64,000 bases of DNA from Theobroma cacao. Its lineage: Eukaryota > Streptophyta > Magnoliopsida > Malvales > Malvaceae. Of the stretch, positions 11,601-23,246 are shown piece after piece. Location of the stretch: positions 7,111,792-7,175,791 of the forward strand of contig NC_030852.1 in the NCBI RefSeq assembly GCF_000208745.1, given 5' to 3'. The notes below the pieces were generated by a model, which had not been told where the DNA came from, made no database searches, and saw only the letters and a list, made by a program, of their open reading frames with translations. A program made the translations under genes and the position numbers. Positions within the stretch are counted from its first letter, which is position 1, and each line of letters begins with the position of its first letter.

Positions 11601-11725
11601 ATATTGAGATAGATTTTGTAGACACCTTGCATCAACTAGCTGACATTTTCACAAAACCATTGAATGAAGAACACTTTTGTAGAATTAAGAGAGATTTAAG
11701 GATAACTGATACTAGTGAAATATGA
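8640..11725 (+). pseudogene. copia pol: protease remnant, integrase, RT, RNase H; broken
   Basis: Domains in order. Protease remnant around 8650-8820 (WYLNNSCLRHMTGNENLF, normally with a DSGCS-type site; here N-N-S). Gag-pre-integrase and HHCC zinc finger 8840-9170 (LWHRRLGH, CEACQFGK). Integrase core with VDDYSIYTW, RSDHGGEFES and TPQQNGIVEKKNRT (9300-9560). RT from about 10230 (VWTLVPRP, GTKWVFKNK) with the catalytic YVDD at 10779-10790. RNase H with YSDADFAGG, STAEVEYISL and IYCDNVSAINISKNP, ending at the TGA at 11723-11725. At least eight in-frame stops and some frame changes interrupt it, so no polyprotein can be made from this copy. Confidence 0.93.
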
Positions 11726-12518
11726 ATTATGTTGAAGTGATGATGTTTTTGATGATATATATGTTGCATGATGATAGTGTCTATTGCTTAGTGTAATTGA
11801 TTAGTCAATATTTTTGGTTAGCTAAAGGACCTTACATGGAAGATAAGATTCATTCTAATCAATAAAGGATTTCCCTAATCAATTAAAACAGTTCTGCATT
11901 ATGGGAGTTAACTTGAGTCAGTAAGGTAATAATTAGTTAGCAACTCCTTTAATCGATTAATGCAAGTCTAGTAGTTAAAGGGTTTTCAAGTCAGAAACAC
12001 AGTAATCGATTAAGGCTTCCTTAATTGATTAGAGGATAATTGTGAAAGAGAAAAGCTATCATGCGAGAATTTAAAAAAAAAAACTAAATAGGTGGTACAG
12101 GATAATTCCCACTCAAAATGTGGATGTGATTATAACTCCCCATAAAAGACCACCCACCTACTAAGTGAATTAGTTACATTGAAAATCAAATACCCAAGGG
12201 ACCTTAGATTTTCTTTTCCATATTTTCCTCTTAAACTTGACAAACCTTAAGAAAGAAAAACCCATAGCAAAAACTTCTTTCACTCACAAGGTAGCCGAAA
12301 AGGGAAAAGGTAAAAAGAAAACTGATGATTCTTCATCACATTTTCCCAAAAAGATATGAAAAATCAAAAGACATTCAGCAAAGAAGAAAAAGGGAAGCAA
12401 AAGGAAAATGACAAAGAAAAAAAAAAGATCGACGGATGCAAGAGCTACGACAAGGAAAAGTACTAGTTCTTCTTCTTCTCAATTTTGAAATGGCATACAT
12501 GCTGATAAATTTAGGAGA
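11726..12518 (+). other. Non-coding spacer between copia pol and the env-like frame
   Basis: No coding frame is visible. Between 11795 and 12045 there are several TAATTGATTAG/TAATCGATTAAGG words, the same short motif that is scattered in the LTRs of this element. From about 12290 the sequence becomes Lys-rich when read in frame, possibly the decayed start of the next frame. Confidence 0.6.
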
Positions 12519-14221
12519 ATGAAGAATACCACAATTTCCTGTGGAAAATTATTTGATTGGGATAGCTTTAATGATTTACTGGGAGTAAAAGAAGATTTGG
12601 ATGGATATTTTGAATCGCTGAAATTAAGATATATGAGTACATTTAGAGATAGAATGTTTAGTCCAACTCTGATTGAGGAACAATATTCCAGTACAGCTAT
12701 TGACAAAACTGAACTGGAAGAAGAAGAACAACTTGTAAAGGATCGATCAAATGTGTTTTAAGATGGTGAAGATTTTCAAATTAGTGCTCAAGTTTTAATA
12801 GAATTCCTTAAGATTGAATTTTAAGTAGAAGAATAGAAAATGCCAAAGAAATATGAGCCGAACCATCTGTGGGAAGTTATCACTAGAAAGAGGGAGAAGT
12901 TTCCCTCTAAAAGTTATGTCAGTGAGATAAAAAATGCTCAGCTCATAATTCTTCATTATTTTATAGCAACTATTCTCTATGGAAGAAGTAGTAGCTTTAG
13001 TTATGTGAGTGCACAGGATCTGTGGCTAATGGAGGCTGTTTTCAATGAAATCCCATTGAATGTGAGAAGATACATGGTGGAAAAAATCAAAACAACTACA
13101 CTCAAGGACAAAGCAATTCTACCATATGGCAATATCCTTACAGCCTTAGTGAAAAAGAAAAGAATTTGGAGTGGAAGATTTCAATCTGATCTCATAAGGA
13201 ACAAGGATTAGAGAATATTCCTGGGTAATGTATTGAAAATGGGGTACAAGATAGAGAGGAACGAGTGTATTAAGATCACAAAACGTACACCTCTGCCCCT
13301 TTCAACTGGTAGTCCTTCAACACCTTTCACCATGGCTAATCAACCCCCTATTCAAAGTGACATGATGCTTTATGTCTTGCAGAGAATTGATGGGAAGTTG
13401 ATTGATCAAGTTGAAAAGATTGTAAAGATTGAAGAAAAACTTCAACAGCTTAAAGCTTTGTTGAATCCAACTAAGGAAACCAAAGTTCCCGAAGCCCCAG
13501 TCTCTACTACAAGTTAATCAAGTGAGAGGACTGCTACAAAATAATTTGAAAGTGCTACTTCTAGTCATGACAGGGAAATTGAAAAGGAAATACCAGAAAA
13601 TCCAAATGTGACTCAAATTGGAAATGAGGAATTTGGAAAGAAGAATGCTAAACAAGAAGAACAAGAAAAAGAAAAACAACCACCCATTGAAGCACATAAG
13701 AAAGAAAAAGAACACACCATAGAAAAGAATGAGAAAGAAAACGAAAAAGAGAAAGAGAAAGAACCTCAAGTTGAAAAAGATCATTCAAATGCTACAAAAA
13801 GTGTTGTGAGCTCCCTTACAGAATTTGAAGAGATTCTCATTTCTGACTTCACAAGAGATATCATCAATGAAGCTAAAGCTAACCAAGCACACTAACAAGC
13901 AATGATGCATTAAGAAGCTCAATCAACTCTATTAAAACTAGAACAAACTCTAGAAAAAGCATATCCAAACAAAGGTAATGCTATTAACACTGATCCTGTA
14001 ACAAAGAAAATTGTTGGTAAAGGCAAGAAACTATGGCCACCAAGATCAAAACTTACACAAGAAAAAAGTCTGCAAGACTAGCATTGATTTGCACCCAACA
14101 ATCCTCTAAATCTGTAGACCCCCTATCTATTTCATCAGACTCTCCATCCTGCTTCTCTCCTAAACTTCTCAATATTTATTTTGGCACTGACGAACCCTCA
14201 CTTTCATCTGGTTCATATTAG
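12519..14221 (+). pseudogene. Extra env-like (Sirevirus third) frame, broken
   Basis: From the ATG at 12519 a single reading frame runs to 13895 with about five stops and no frameshift; a short further frame (14033-14221) follows in another phase. It is therefore one decayed gene of more than 450 codons between pol and the 3' LTR. Segments such as YVSAQDLWLMEAVFNEI and ILPYGNILTALV resemble the uncharacterised plant transposon-protein domain found in this position in SIRE-type elements. The second half (13400-13850) is a low-complexity Lys/Glu-rich coiled-coil region with a repeated KEKEKE pattern. I see no clear membrane segment or signal peptide, so 'env-like' is a positional name only. Confidence 0.6.
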
Positions 14222-14692
14222 AACCTTTTTTATGATGCCAAAAAAGGAGAGAAAAATAAAAAGATAAGAAAATAAGATTAAAAAGTAGAGCTGATAGGAA
14301 TGATGAACTCAATCCTTAAGTTATGCTTTTATTGTTTTTGCTTTGGTATGCTTTTTTTTTTTTATGAACAATGGTTGTGTGGTTTATATGAAGGTGTTAT
14401 GTGCTGAACTATGTTTATATAGGCTATGTGGCTTATGTTGTGCTGAGTTTTTATATTTTAATGTTGAACTTATACTGAATGGTTAAATATTGAATATATA
14501 CATTCATATATGTATATATATGCTCTTGTGTTTGAATGGCCTTATATTGGATAATTTTATTAGAGCTTATATTTAAGGAGAGCACATACTCAGGAGGAGC
14601 AATCCTCAAAACTACACAAAATATTATTTTCATTTGCAAACATTACACTCTTAATCTAAGGGTGTTTTGTCATCATCAAAAAAGGGGGAGAA
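14222..14692 (+). other. 3' untranslated region and polypurine tract of the copia element
   Basis: The polypurine tract AAAAAAGGGGGAGAA (about 14678-14692) directly precedes the 3' LTR. A second, weaker PPT-like stretch (CCAAAAAAGGAGAGAAAAAT) lies at about 14236-14256. Repeated PPT-like motifs upstream of the 3' LTR are a reported trait of Sireviruses. The rest is AT-rich and non-coding. Confidence 0.7.
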
Positions 14693-16073
14693 TGTTGACT
14701 CCATGTGCTGTTGATGGTAACAAAACATTCCTCATTCATTAATATCTAACTTCACTATTTAAGTGTGTAGGATTTAATTTTATACCCCTAACAAAACTGT
14801 TAATTCCAAGCAAGTTAAAGAGCTTGCTAAGTTTAATAAAGAGTTAATCATTTAAGAAGGAAAGAGCAAATAATGAACAAAAACAAGACCCTACTAATTG
14901 ATTATTAAGGGACCTTAATCAACTAAAGCATGGCTGTGTGATAAGCTGAAGCAAAACAAAAATATGCTAATCGGTTCAGAGGTGTGGTTAATCGATTAGA
15001 GCACAAGGTTCTAGTATCTTCAAGCGCCAAAAACAAGTTTGAAAACATAGTTGACTGTTGAAGGGAGCCAAAATGAAGAAGTTCAAAATTCGAAGATCTT
15101 CTAGTTGATTAAAGGTGATTTTAATCGGTTATGGTTTAAAGAAGTAAAACTTCAATTAGTTAAGGGAAGAGCTAACCAATTAGAGGAAGATTGCTATGTA
15201 GAGAAGTGAAAACAAAAGGTTTATAATCGGTTAGAGCTTGCCATAACCAGTTAGAAGAAGTTTGCTGAAGAAGAAAAGTTTGAAGATAGAAAACTCGTAA
15301 TCGATTAGAGCCTCCTGTAATCAATTAGAGTAGAGAACATAGTAGTAGGATAGTGTAAAGCAAAGAAGCTGTAATCAGTTAGAACTGCATGTAATCGGTT
15401 AACTGAAGTCTATCGACCTTTTTGAATTTAAACACTAGAGGACAAACTAATGGCTAGAAGTGCATCAGAGTTGTTTCTAATGGCTAGAAACTGTCTTTAA
15501 TAGAAAATCTAACTCCCCAAGTATAAAAGGAAGCTCCAACTGTCAAAGAAAGTAGTTTTGAAGAGAAAAGAGCTACTTTGAGCAAAAAGCTAAACATTCT
15601 TCACCAAAAACACATGTTTTTCATTCCAAATCTAGAAAAAGTGTTTAAGCTTGATTGTAATCTTTCCAAACTTGTAAAGGTACTTAGTTGTATTTCTTTT
15701 TCTTCTTTTTCCTTAGGAAATTAGAGTGTGGAAAGTACTGTAAAGCTTGTTGTAAGGGATTAGAGCTTGGGTTAGAAGCTCACCTTGTAAAAGCTTGGTG
15801 GAAGCTGTTAATTCCACCAGTATAGTGAAATTGGGTTGAAAATCCTTAATTGGGAGATCAAGATAATGGATGTAGGTCAAGAGTACCGAACCATTATAAA
15901 TACTCTTGCATTGTCCACTTCTTTTTACGTTTCCTTACTTGGTGTCTTGTAATCTTAACAAGTTCTAATCCTTCCATTCATCTAGTTGATTAAGAGCTCT
16001 TCAAGCTTTAAAAGGCTGAGTAGAAAATTTTTAATGCTATTCACCCCCATCTAGCACTCTAAATGGGTCAACA
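14693..16073 (+). repeat. 3' LTR of the copia element
   Basis: 1381 bp from TGTTGACTCC to GGGTCAACA. Collinear with the 5' LTR, with scattered substitutions and small indels that account for the 42-bp length difference. It is followed directly by the ATTAG target duplication. Confidence 0.92.
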
Positions 16074-16075
16074 AT

Positions 16076-16440
16076 TAGGTGGTGTTTGGTACCTTATAGT
16101 ATAATGTGATTGCAAAAATTGTGATTGGAAGTAATGTGATTGCAATAAAGATAACATTTACAATGTTCGGTATATAAGTAAAGTAATGATTAAAATGCAA
16201 GGAAGATAATATTATAACGTTTGGTTTATAAGTACTTTACTGGAAACATAATGTTAATTTTTAGAATTACCCCTATGTATTAAAATGCAAGTTTGATATA
16301 GTTGTATTTTTTTATTGTTAATTTTTATACAATATCATTTCTTAAATATATTTTGAATGTCATATATTTTATTTTCATTTCTTAATAGAATATCATATAT
16401 TATATTTTATTTTAATTTTTTTTCTTTTAGAAGATAATAT
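16076..16440 (+). mobile_element. MITE-like element, copy 2 (right end missing)
   Basis: Begins TAGGTGGTGTTTGGTACC and matches the reverse complement of MITE copy 1 for about 350 bp, including AGAATTACCCCTAT and the AATATATTTTGAATGTCATA region, which is present in copy 1 with one difference. The match fades near 16440. The copia target duplication ATTAG overlaps its terminal bases, so the retrotransposon landed at the MITE edge. Confidence 0.7.
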
Positions 16441-16533
16441 AAATTTTATTGATAGTTGTTATCTAATAGAGAATGGCTACTAAGAGTAACAAAGAAATAT
16501 CCCTCAAAATCTATATATATATATATATATATA

Positions 16534-16965
16534 TGGTCAAAATACTTGAAAAGTCCCTATACTAGGGTAGTTTCTTCAATTTAGTCATTTACTCAAAATC
16601 GCACCAATTTAGTCCTTCGATTTTGAGAATTGCTTCAATTTAGTCCATTTCTCAAACAGCATCCAATTTAATTGTTAAAAGTGATGACATCAGCGTTGAT
16701 GTGGCACTGACATGGCAAAATATGATGATGTGGCAACTTATGTGGGCTGACATGTTGATGTGGCATTACCACGTCACCCAAATGACTGACAAAATACAAT
16801 GCCATGTGGCATTGATGTGCTGATGTGGCACTACCATGTGGCAGACTAGGAAAAATTTTCCCACATAAATTAAAATCAAAGGGATGAAATTGAAGAACCA
16901 AGTAAGGTACAAGGACTAAATTGGATAAAAATTGAGTGGAGGGGGACTAAAGTGAAACAAGAAAA
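16534..16965. repeat. Left terminal inverted repeat of the MULE
   Basis: About 430 bp. It contains several TTCAATTTAGTCC words and many near-repeats of GATGTGGCA, giving internal short repetition as well as complementarity to 23247-23676. Confidence 0.88.
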
Positions 16966-18350
16966 ATATTATGGTTATTAATGAAAATGTCACGTGGCAT
17001 GTTTAGTTAGACAACATTGGGGGTATTATCCGGCTTTTGCAATTCCATTTGCCCTAAACCCTAATAACTAAGCCTAAATAGTGTCTTAATCCTAAACCAA
17101 CTGTTATCCTCGCCGGATCCTTTAACTCCTGAAATTTTGACCACTTGAAATCGCGAGACAACAATAAACCAATAGTGAAACCTAAGCTAAAGGCTAGACA
17201 GAGAGTGAAAAATAGAACCCCTAAAATATTGAAACCCAAGAAAAAAAATTCTCTTTTTCCAATCACCTAAAAGCTTGAAACCCACCTAGAAACCAACAAA
17301 CATTAAAAGCTTTCAAGCTTTGAAGCTTGAATTCAAGGGCGCTTGAAAAGCTTGAAAGCTGAAAGCTAATGGCTAAAAACTCAAGAGAAGGAAGAAAATC
17401 GAGAGGAAAAGGAAAGGGAAATGAAAAGGATGCTGGTCTAGAAGAGTGAGGTAAAGTTTCTTTTTGTTGCTATTGAATGGTATTGGGTTGTGTTTTTAAT
17501 GTTGATAGAGATTGGGTTTTGCTTTTTTCAGTTTTTATTGATGCTGATGTATATGTTTATAATATTAAGGTGAGTTGTTAATTAAAAATTTGATTTGGCT
17601 TTGGTTTTTTTATTTGTTATGGTTGCTGATGTATTAGATAAAACAAACAAAACATAGGAAATAAAAGTAATGCAGGAAGATTCTCATTGATACAGTTCCC
17701 AACTTTGGCAAATTGGATGAGTTTATGTGGTTACTTTTACTAATTAACAATAAAGCCACTAGAATATTAAGAGGAAAAAGTTACTTACTTGAAAATTTTT
17801 TTTTCTCCTGAATATTGCAGTACAATATAACCCTTAACCTAAACTTAAACACTTTTAGAAGTAGAACTTCATATTTGCATAAGCCATTAGTAATTTCAGC
17901 ATCAGAAAATTACAAATTAGAGTATTTATTTAGGTTGCACAAGCACTCACCATATTTGCATAAGCTTTATACTTGATACAGTTGTTATTGTATATATTTT
18001 ATATATTATTAGTGAACTAAATATTACTTTATAATTAATAAATATATTTAAAAATGATAAAACTAAATATGCATCATTTTATGTATGAAGCAGTAAAGTA
18101 TGTATTATTATATAAAATTATCAATAAAAGTTTGTATCAATATCTATACTTTTTTTTATATATTACATGATATATAATAGATAATATAAAAGACCAAATT
18201 GAACAAAATTAAAATTGATAAGGAGACCAAATTGAAGGAAAAAATGTTTACTGTTGACATTTTATTTGTTTATTTATTTTTTTCATGCTCTGTTATTGGC
18301 TGCCATTGTGCTTTATAATTATTGATTGAGTTTTTAAATCTGATTATGCA
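16966..18350 (+). other. MULE 5' leader with a probable intron
   Basis: Between the left TIR and the transposase. A small frame (ATG at 17369, TGA at 17447-17449, 26 Lys/Arg/Gly-rich codons) is followed at 17450 by a donor-like G/GTAAAG. An acceptor-like TTATGCAG lies just before 18351. This suggests a leader exon and a first intron of about 0.9 kb in the transposase gene. The rest is AT-rich. Confidence 0.45.
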
Positions 18351-19892
18351 GATAAAACAAATCAGATTTGCTTCAATAATGGGGGGGCATTTATTCATAC
18401 TCTTAAATTTGCATACAGAGGTGGGAAAAAAGAGGCTGGTAGATGTCCCTAACATAGACACCATGTGTTATTGGAGTCTATTACAAATGGTGAAGGCATT
18501 GAAGTATGATTTGGAGGTGATTAAAAGGTTGCATTACGAAGGTAATTCTGGTTTGACCACTATTTTTGATGATAAAAGTGTGACTGAAATGTGCCAGCTG
18601 CTTGGGGAAAAGGGTGTTGTTTTGATATATGTTGAGCATAGGAAAAATGCTCAATAGGCTACTACATTGCCTAAATCAATGAATGAAAAGGTCGAATTTA
18701 TTTCAATAGATGAGGACAATGTAGATAGTGAGGTAGATGACAATGTAGATAGAGAAACAAATGACAACCATGATGAATTTAATGAAGATGAAATTGATAT
18801 GGTATGGTTAAGTGATTAAGGGAAGGATGAGTTGGCACTTGTTAAGGGGAGCTTGAAGGAATTTAAGGCAAGCAAAAAGAGGGTTTTGGCTGCTGCATCT
18901 GAGGATTTTGATGAAGAAGGCCCATCTGAAGCTACTAGAGTTGCTAGAGGCCTATCAAGGGTTGTTGAAGGCTCATCAAAAGCTATTGGAAATGAAAGGC
19001 TCAGTGATTACATTGATTCCAGTGACTCGAGGAGCTATATGTCAACAAGCTCTAGGTCAAAAACTGATGATGCATAAAGGGTGAAGTCTAGCGGTAAGTA
19101 TACTTGTGGGATAGAGATTTTTGAGTTTTTTGTTGGGCAAACTTTCAGAGATCTAGCACAATTCAAAACTACCTTGTGTAAGTACAGTTTGGCTAAACAC
19201 TTTGCTTTCATATACAAGAAAAATGTGCTGCAATGAGCTATGAGTGGGAGATATTAGCTTTGAAACACGATAAGGACAACTCTTTTAGAGTGAAAACCTA
19301 TTTAGGAACCCACAATTGTCTAGCCATAAATAAAAACAAATGAGTGACAGCCAAGGTGGTTGCGTCAAAGTTGAAAGATGATATCATCAAGATGCCTGAG
19401 GGCAAGGTAAATAACCAAATTAGTTCAAAATAAGCTTGGTGTGACAATTCCTTTCTCTAAGGCTAGAAGAGCCAAACTAAGAGATATGTTGAGGAGTTCA
19501 AAGGTTACGAACATATGTCGATGAGTTGCTAAAGACAAATGAGGGGACAATAATTAAGATAGAGGTGGATAAGTCTGCACCAGAAAAGGCACTAGTCTTT
19601 CATCAAATGTATATATGCTTTACTACATTGAAGTAGAATTTTTACAAGGTTGCTGACCATTTATTTGCTTGGATGGATGTTTTCTCGAGGGTTTAATGAA
19701 GGGATAACTTTTTGGTAGCTGTTGGTTGAGATGGGAACAACCAAATGTTCCCCTTAGCATGGGCAGTTATCAGTGGTGTTGAGAACAAGGACCATTGGAA
19801 ATGGTTTTTGGAGTTGTTATGTAAAAGGTATGTGTTTTCTTCAATGCATTGAAGAAAGGATAGGTTAGACCATCATGAGTGACATGTAAAAG

Positions 19893-20177
19893 GTATGTGT
19901 TTTCTTTACAAACCAATTAGATTATTTATATATATATACATATATATTTGTATCTATATCTATATATAAATATATATATTTGTATCTATATCTATATCTA
20001 TATCTATATATTTAGAGTGTGTGTGTGTGTGTGTGTGTATGTATCATACATGTACTACTATGGAAAACTCTTGACCCTATTTCTTTGAGAAAAAGCCATT
20101 GTTTAGCTAAGTTTTCAAGAACCAAGAGGAAGCTAGGGCCCTTGCCTAATTGCAATTGTAGTTGCCCTATCTTTTAG

Positions 20178-20209
<32 letters not shown>

Positions 20210-20463
20210 GTATACTCTATATATATATATATATATGTATACTCTATATATATATATGTATACTCTATATATATATATATATGTATACTCTAAATATATA
20301 TATATATATGTATCATACATGTACTACTACGAAAAACTCTTAACCATTTTTGTTTGAGAAAAAGCCACTATTTAGCCAAGTTTTCAAGAGCCAAGGGGGA
20401 AGGTAGGGCCTTTGCCTACCTGCAACTGCAATTGCCTTTTAGATATATATATATATATAGAGA

Positions 20464-20506
<43 letters not shown>

Positions 20507-20756
20507 AGATATATCAAATTTCGTATATATGTGTGTGTGTGTGTGTGTGTGTATGTACATCTATGTATGTATATATTTAGAGTACACACGCAGATATATA
20601 TATATATCTCTAAATGTGCTGTAATTGGATAAAATTGACTCTTCTAAACAAAAAAAGAAAATAATTTGAGTTATTCATGAACTGCTTTATTACTTTCTAA
20701 TCTTATTTTTCCTCTTTATAGTATATCTTATTAACCTATTTATTATGTTATTGTAG
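19893..20756 (+). other. Microsatellite-rich intron of the MULE transposase
   Basis: The coding sequence breaks after TIMSDM-stop-K at AAG/GTATGTG (19892/19893) and resumes at TTGTAG/GGGCTTTTA (20756/20757), which restores the conserved MULE phrase ending KGLLSAINEVLP. The 864 bp between are long TA, GTGT and TATC runs plus a duplicated non-microsatellite segment. A copy of the donor sequence (ATGTAAAAGGTATGTGTT) occurs about 70 bp upstream in the exon. Confidence 0.7.
20040..20450 (+). repeat. Direct duplication of a ~140-bp segment between TA microsatellites
   Basis: The segment at about 20040-20180 (starts GTATCATACATGTACTACTA; contains AGCTAAGTTTTCAAGA) recurs at about 20310-20450 with scattered differences. 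Tandem TATATGTATACTC units fill the space between (20205-20300). It looks like slippage or unequal exchange driven by the TA runs. Confidence 0.8.
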
Positions 20757-22190
20757 GGGCTTTTAAGTGCTATTAATGAGGTGCTTCCTTTTATATAATA
20801 ACGAAGGTGTGCATGACACATCTACGCAAGGTGGAGCAAAAAGTTCAAAGACGAGGATTTAAAGTTCCAATTTTGGCGTTGTGTTAGATCGATGAACTAG
20901 CTAGAGTTGAAAAGGCAAATGGAATTTCTTTGCTTCATGAATAAAGCTGCATATAACCAATTGATTGAGAACTGGGATGCTGTGCATTGGTGTCAAGCAT
21001 TATTCTCTGATTTCTCCAAGTACGATGTCATTGACAATAATATGTTTGAGACGTTTAATGGAGTCATAATAGAGGCAAGGTGCAAATCAATCATCATCAT
21101 GCTAGAGGACATCGAGTTGTATGTGATAAGGAGATTGGTTCAGAATAAAGAATATGGGATGAAGTGGAAAACAGAGCATGACCTTCGTATACTCACCAAG
21201 TTAGAGAAAAAGAATAAGGGGTTGGCACGTAAATGGGAGATGGATTGGAATGGGGACCATCTGTATGAAGTCTTTTAGGAAAATGCTAAAAGACATATGA
21301 GGGAGAGTTACACGGTGTCTTTGCAACATGCGACATCTAACTGTCGGGCTTCAGATATTAGTGGAGGTCCAAGCCAGCATGCCATCAGTGCTATCTATTA
21401 TGAAGGAAAGGACCCTACAAAATATTTGGCAGACTCTTTTAAAAAGAGTGAATACCTCAAGGCTTATGAACAGCCTCTCCATCTTGTCAAAGGGCCAATA
21501 TTCTGGCCTGAGCGGAATGTGGAGGTTATTTTACCTCCGTATGTCAAGAGATCAGCTGAACAACCTAAGAAATAGAGAAGAAGAGAACCAATTGAAGGCC
21601 CAAAGAAGAAAAGAATGTCGAGGGTCAAAGGATAATGAGATACACTGTTTCCATCAAGAAGGACATAATAGGTCAAATTGTCTAATGCAGTAGGTAAGTG
21701 TTATCTATTATGTATCTTGTTGCTAGATTTAGTTATTATTTATTGTTGGATACTTACTTTTTCTAATTTGCATGTCTAAGATCAGACAAGCACTAAAAAA
21801 AGTCATAGTTGAAAAAGGAAATCTTCTGTTAGTAGAACAATTGAAGTTATAGCTGGTGCATGAGGTAAAGATGTTGGCGGTGCACCAAAAGAAGCTGCTA
21901 GTGTTGCACCAAGTGAAGCTACTGAAGCTGCTGGTGCTGTACCAAGTGAACCTGCTGCTAGTGTACCAAGTGCTGTTGGGTCCATTACATCAAATGCTGT
22001 CAAGAGGAAGAAAGCCACAACTACTAAAAGAACCCAATTTGCTACTACAACTATGGAAGGCTTCAATTCACAATATGTTGCTGCCCTAAGACTAAAATTG
22101 AAGCATTCAAACCCCAAGGGGAAGGGGACAATAGCCTATAGACACCAAACCCAATCTGCCTCGATACTTACAACCCCTTCAAGATAAATT

Positions 22191-23246
22191 TCTATCACAA
22201 ATATGAGTAACAATTTAATCCCTATTCATGTCATGAGAAATACTACTATTTATGGAGTTGTGAATGCTGATGTTTTAGCTACTATTGAATTAATTAAGGC
22301 TTGTAAATCTTTCAATAGGCTAGTAGGCCAAATCAATTGGTCATTGCAACTAGCCATAAGGATTCAAGGTCATTTATATCTAGTAGGCAGCTATTGGTGA
22401 GAAATATTATGACTTGCTTTATGTTCATATTGCTATAGCATTATTTTTGTGATTTTAAACACTGATTTGGTTCATATTGCCACTGGAAACTACAAACAGA
22501 AGCAACCCAATAGATCAAATTCAGTTGGTGATTTGCCCACTCAAGAAAGCATTAAAAATGACTAGAATTTGTTGTGGTTTATATGTTGTATTGGCGCAAT
22601 TTGTTGTGAGGTTTATATGCTGTTTTGGCACAATTAGATGGTATTTTGTGGTTTATATACTGTTTTAGCACATGGTATAGTGTGTGGTTTATATGCCATT
22701 TTAGCAGAAAACAATGGTATACTTGTTTTTGTCACTAGTGTACTTAATTTTGTGTAAATGTTGCTCCTATGCTACCATGCTGCCATGTTTTTGTAATAGG
22801 TGGTTTTTTTTTTTTTTTGTAATTGGGATATATTGTATAGGCGCCTTTTTTTGTGATTGGCCTATATTGTAAAGGTATCTTTCTTTTGTAATTGGAATAC
22901 ATTGACATGAGCTCTATTGGTCAAAGTACTGTTACCTTTCTTGTAAAGCTTTTGTAAATGATTTTGCATATATATACAAAAGGTTGCCTTTCTTCCATAA
23001 GAAAATAAATTAGCAAAGACAATGTTCTTGCTATATTTTCTTTTATATTATAATTATACTATCAAAATACCTTTGAAAGCAATTAGCATAAAGCTAATAT
23101 GTGGCTCCATTTAGTCCAACATATGTATTAATGAAATGATACTAATAAGAAAATACACTTAACAATCTAAAAGTGAGCAAAATATAATTATGTTTTCCTT
23201 AAAATTAAAAAATTATATTTTTAGGTTAAATTTAGTCTCTAAATAA
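22191..23246 (+). other. MULE 3' non-coding region
   Basis: Between the transposase and the right TIR. It has several imperfect repeats of GGTTTATATGCTGTTTTGGCA between 22575 and 22705 and of TTGTAATTGGNATATATTGT between 22815 and 22905. No gene recognised. Confidence 0.5.

Larger units (their letters stand above)
5533..16073 (+). mobile_element. Full-length Sirevirus-like Ty1/copia retrotransposon, decayed
   Basis: A 10.5-kb element bounded by LTRs starting TGTTGA and ending CAACA, with the same 5-bp target duplication ATTAG at 5528-5532 and 16074-16078. Order inside: tRNA-Met PBS, gag with zinc knuckle and coiled coil, gag-pre-integrase, integrase, RT, RNase H, an extra long frame, polypurine tract, 3' LTR. 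Integrase before RT defines Ty1/copia. The large size, long LTRs, coiled-coil gag tail, env-like frame and PPT-like repeats point to the Sirevirus (SIRE/Maximus) lineage. All genes carry stops, and the LTRs differ by many substitutions and small indels, so the insertion is not recent. Confidence 0.93.
18351..22190 (+). pseudogene. MuDR-family transposase, broken
   Basis: A PB1-like N-terminal part (MGGHLFI, VPNIDTMCYWSLLQMVKALKYD) is followed by an acidic/Ser linker. The MuDR DNA-binding region (FFVGQTFRDLAQFKTT, then LGTHNCLAINKNK after a frame change) is at about 19115-19340. The MULE transposase domain follows (DGNNQMFPLAWAVISGVENK at about 19733-19792; the first catalytic region, usually DGCFLKG, reads MDVFSRV and has stops). 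After a spliced intron it continues GLLSAINEVLP, then DNNMFETFNGVIIEARCKSI. The SWIM finger (about 21350-21395) reads NCRASDISGGPSQHAISAI and has lost most zinc-binding cysteines. A C-terminal knuckle (CFHQEGHNRSNC) and a Ser/Ala-rich tail close it. Multiple stops make it non-functional; another copy would be needed to mobilise this element. Confidence 0.85.

Noticed and set aside
12519..14221. True retroviral envelope gene
   Set aside because: Position fits, but I see no signal peptide, membrane anchor or cleavage region, so only 'env-like by position' is justified.
17040..17065. Telomere-like CCCTAAACCCTAATAA
   Set aside because: Only one to two imperfect units, not an interstitial telomere array.
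20354..20632. Open frames with IYIYIY and VCVCVC peptides
   Set aside because: Translations of TA and GT microsatellites in the MULE intron.
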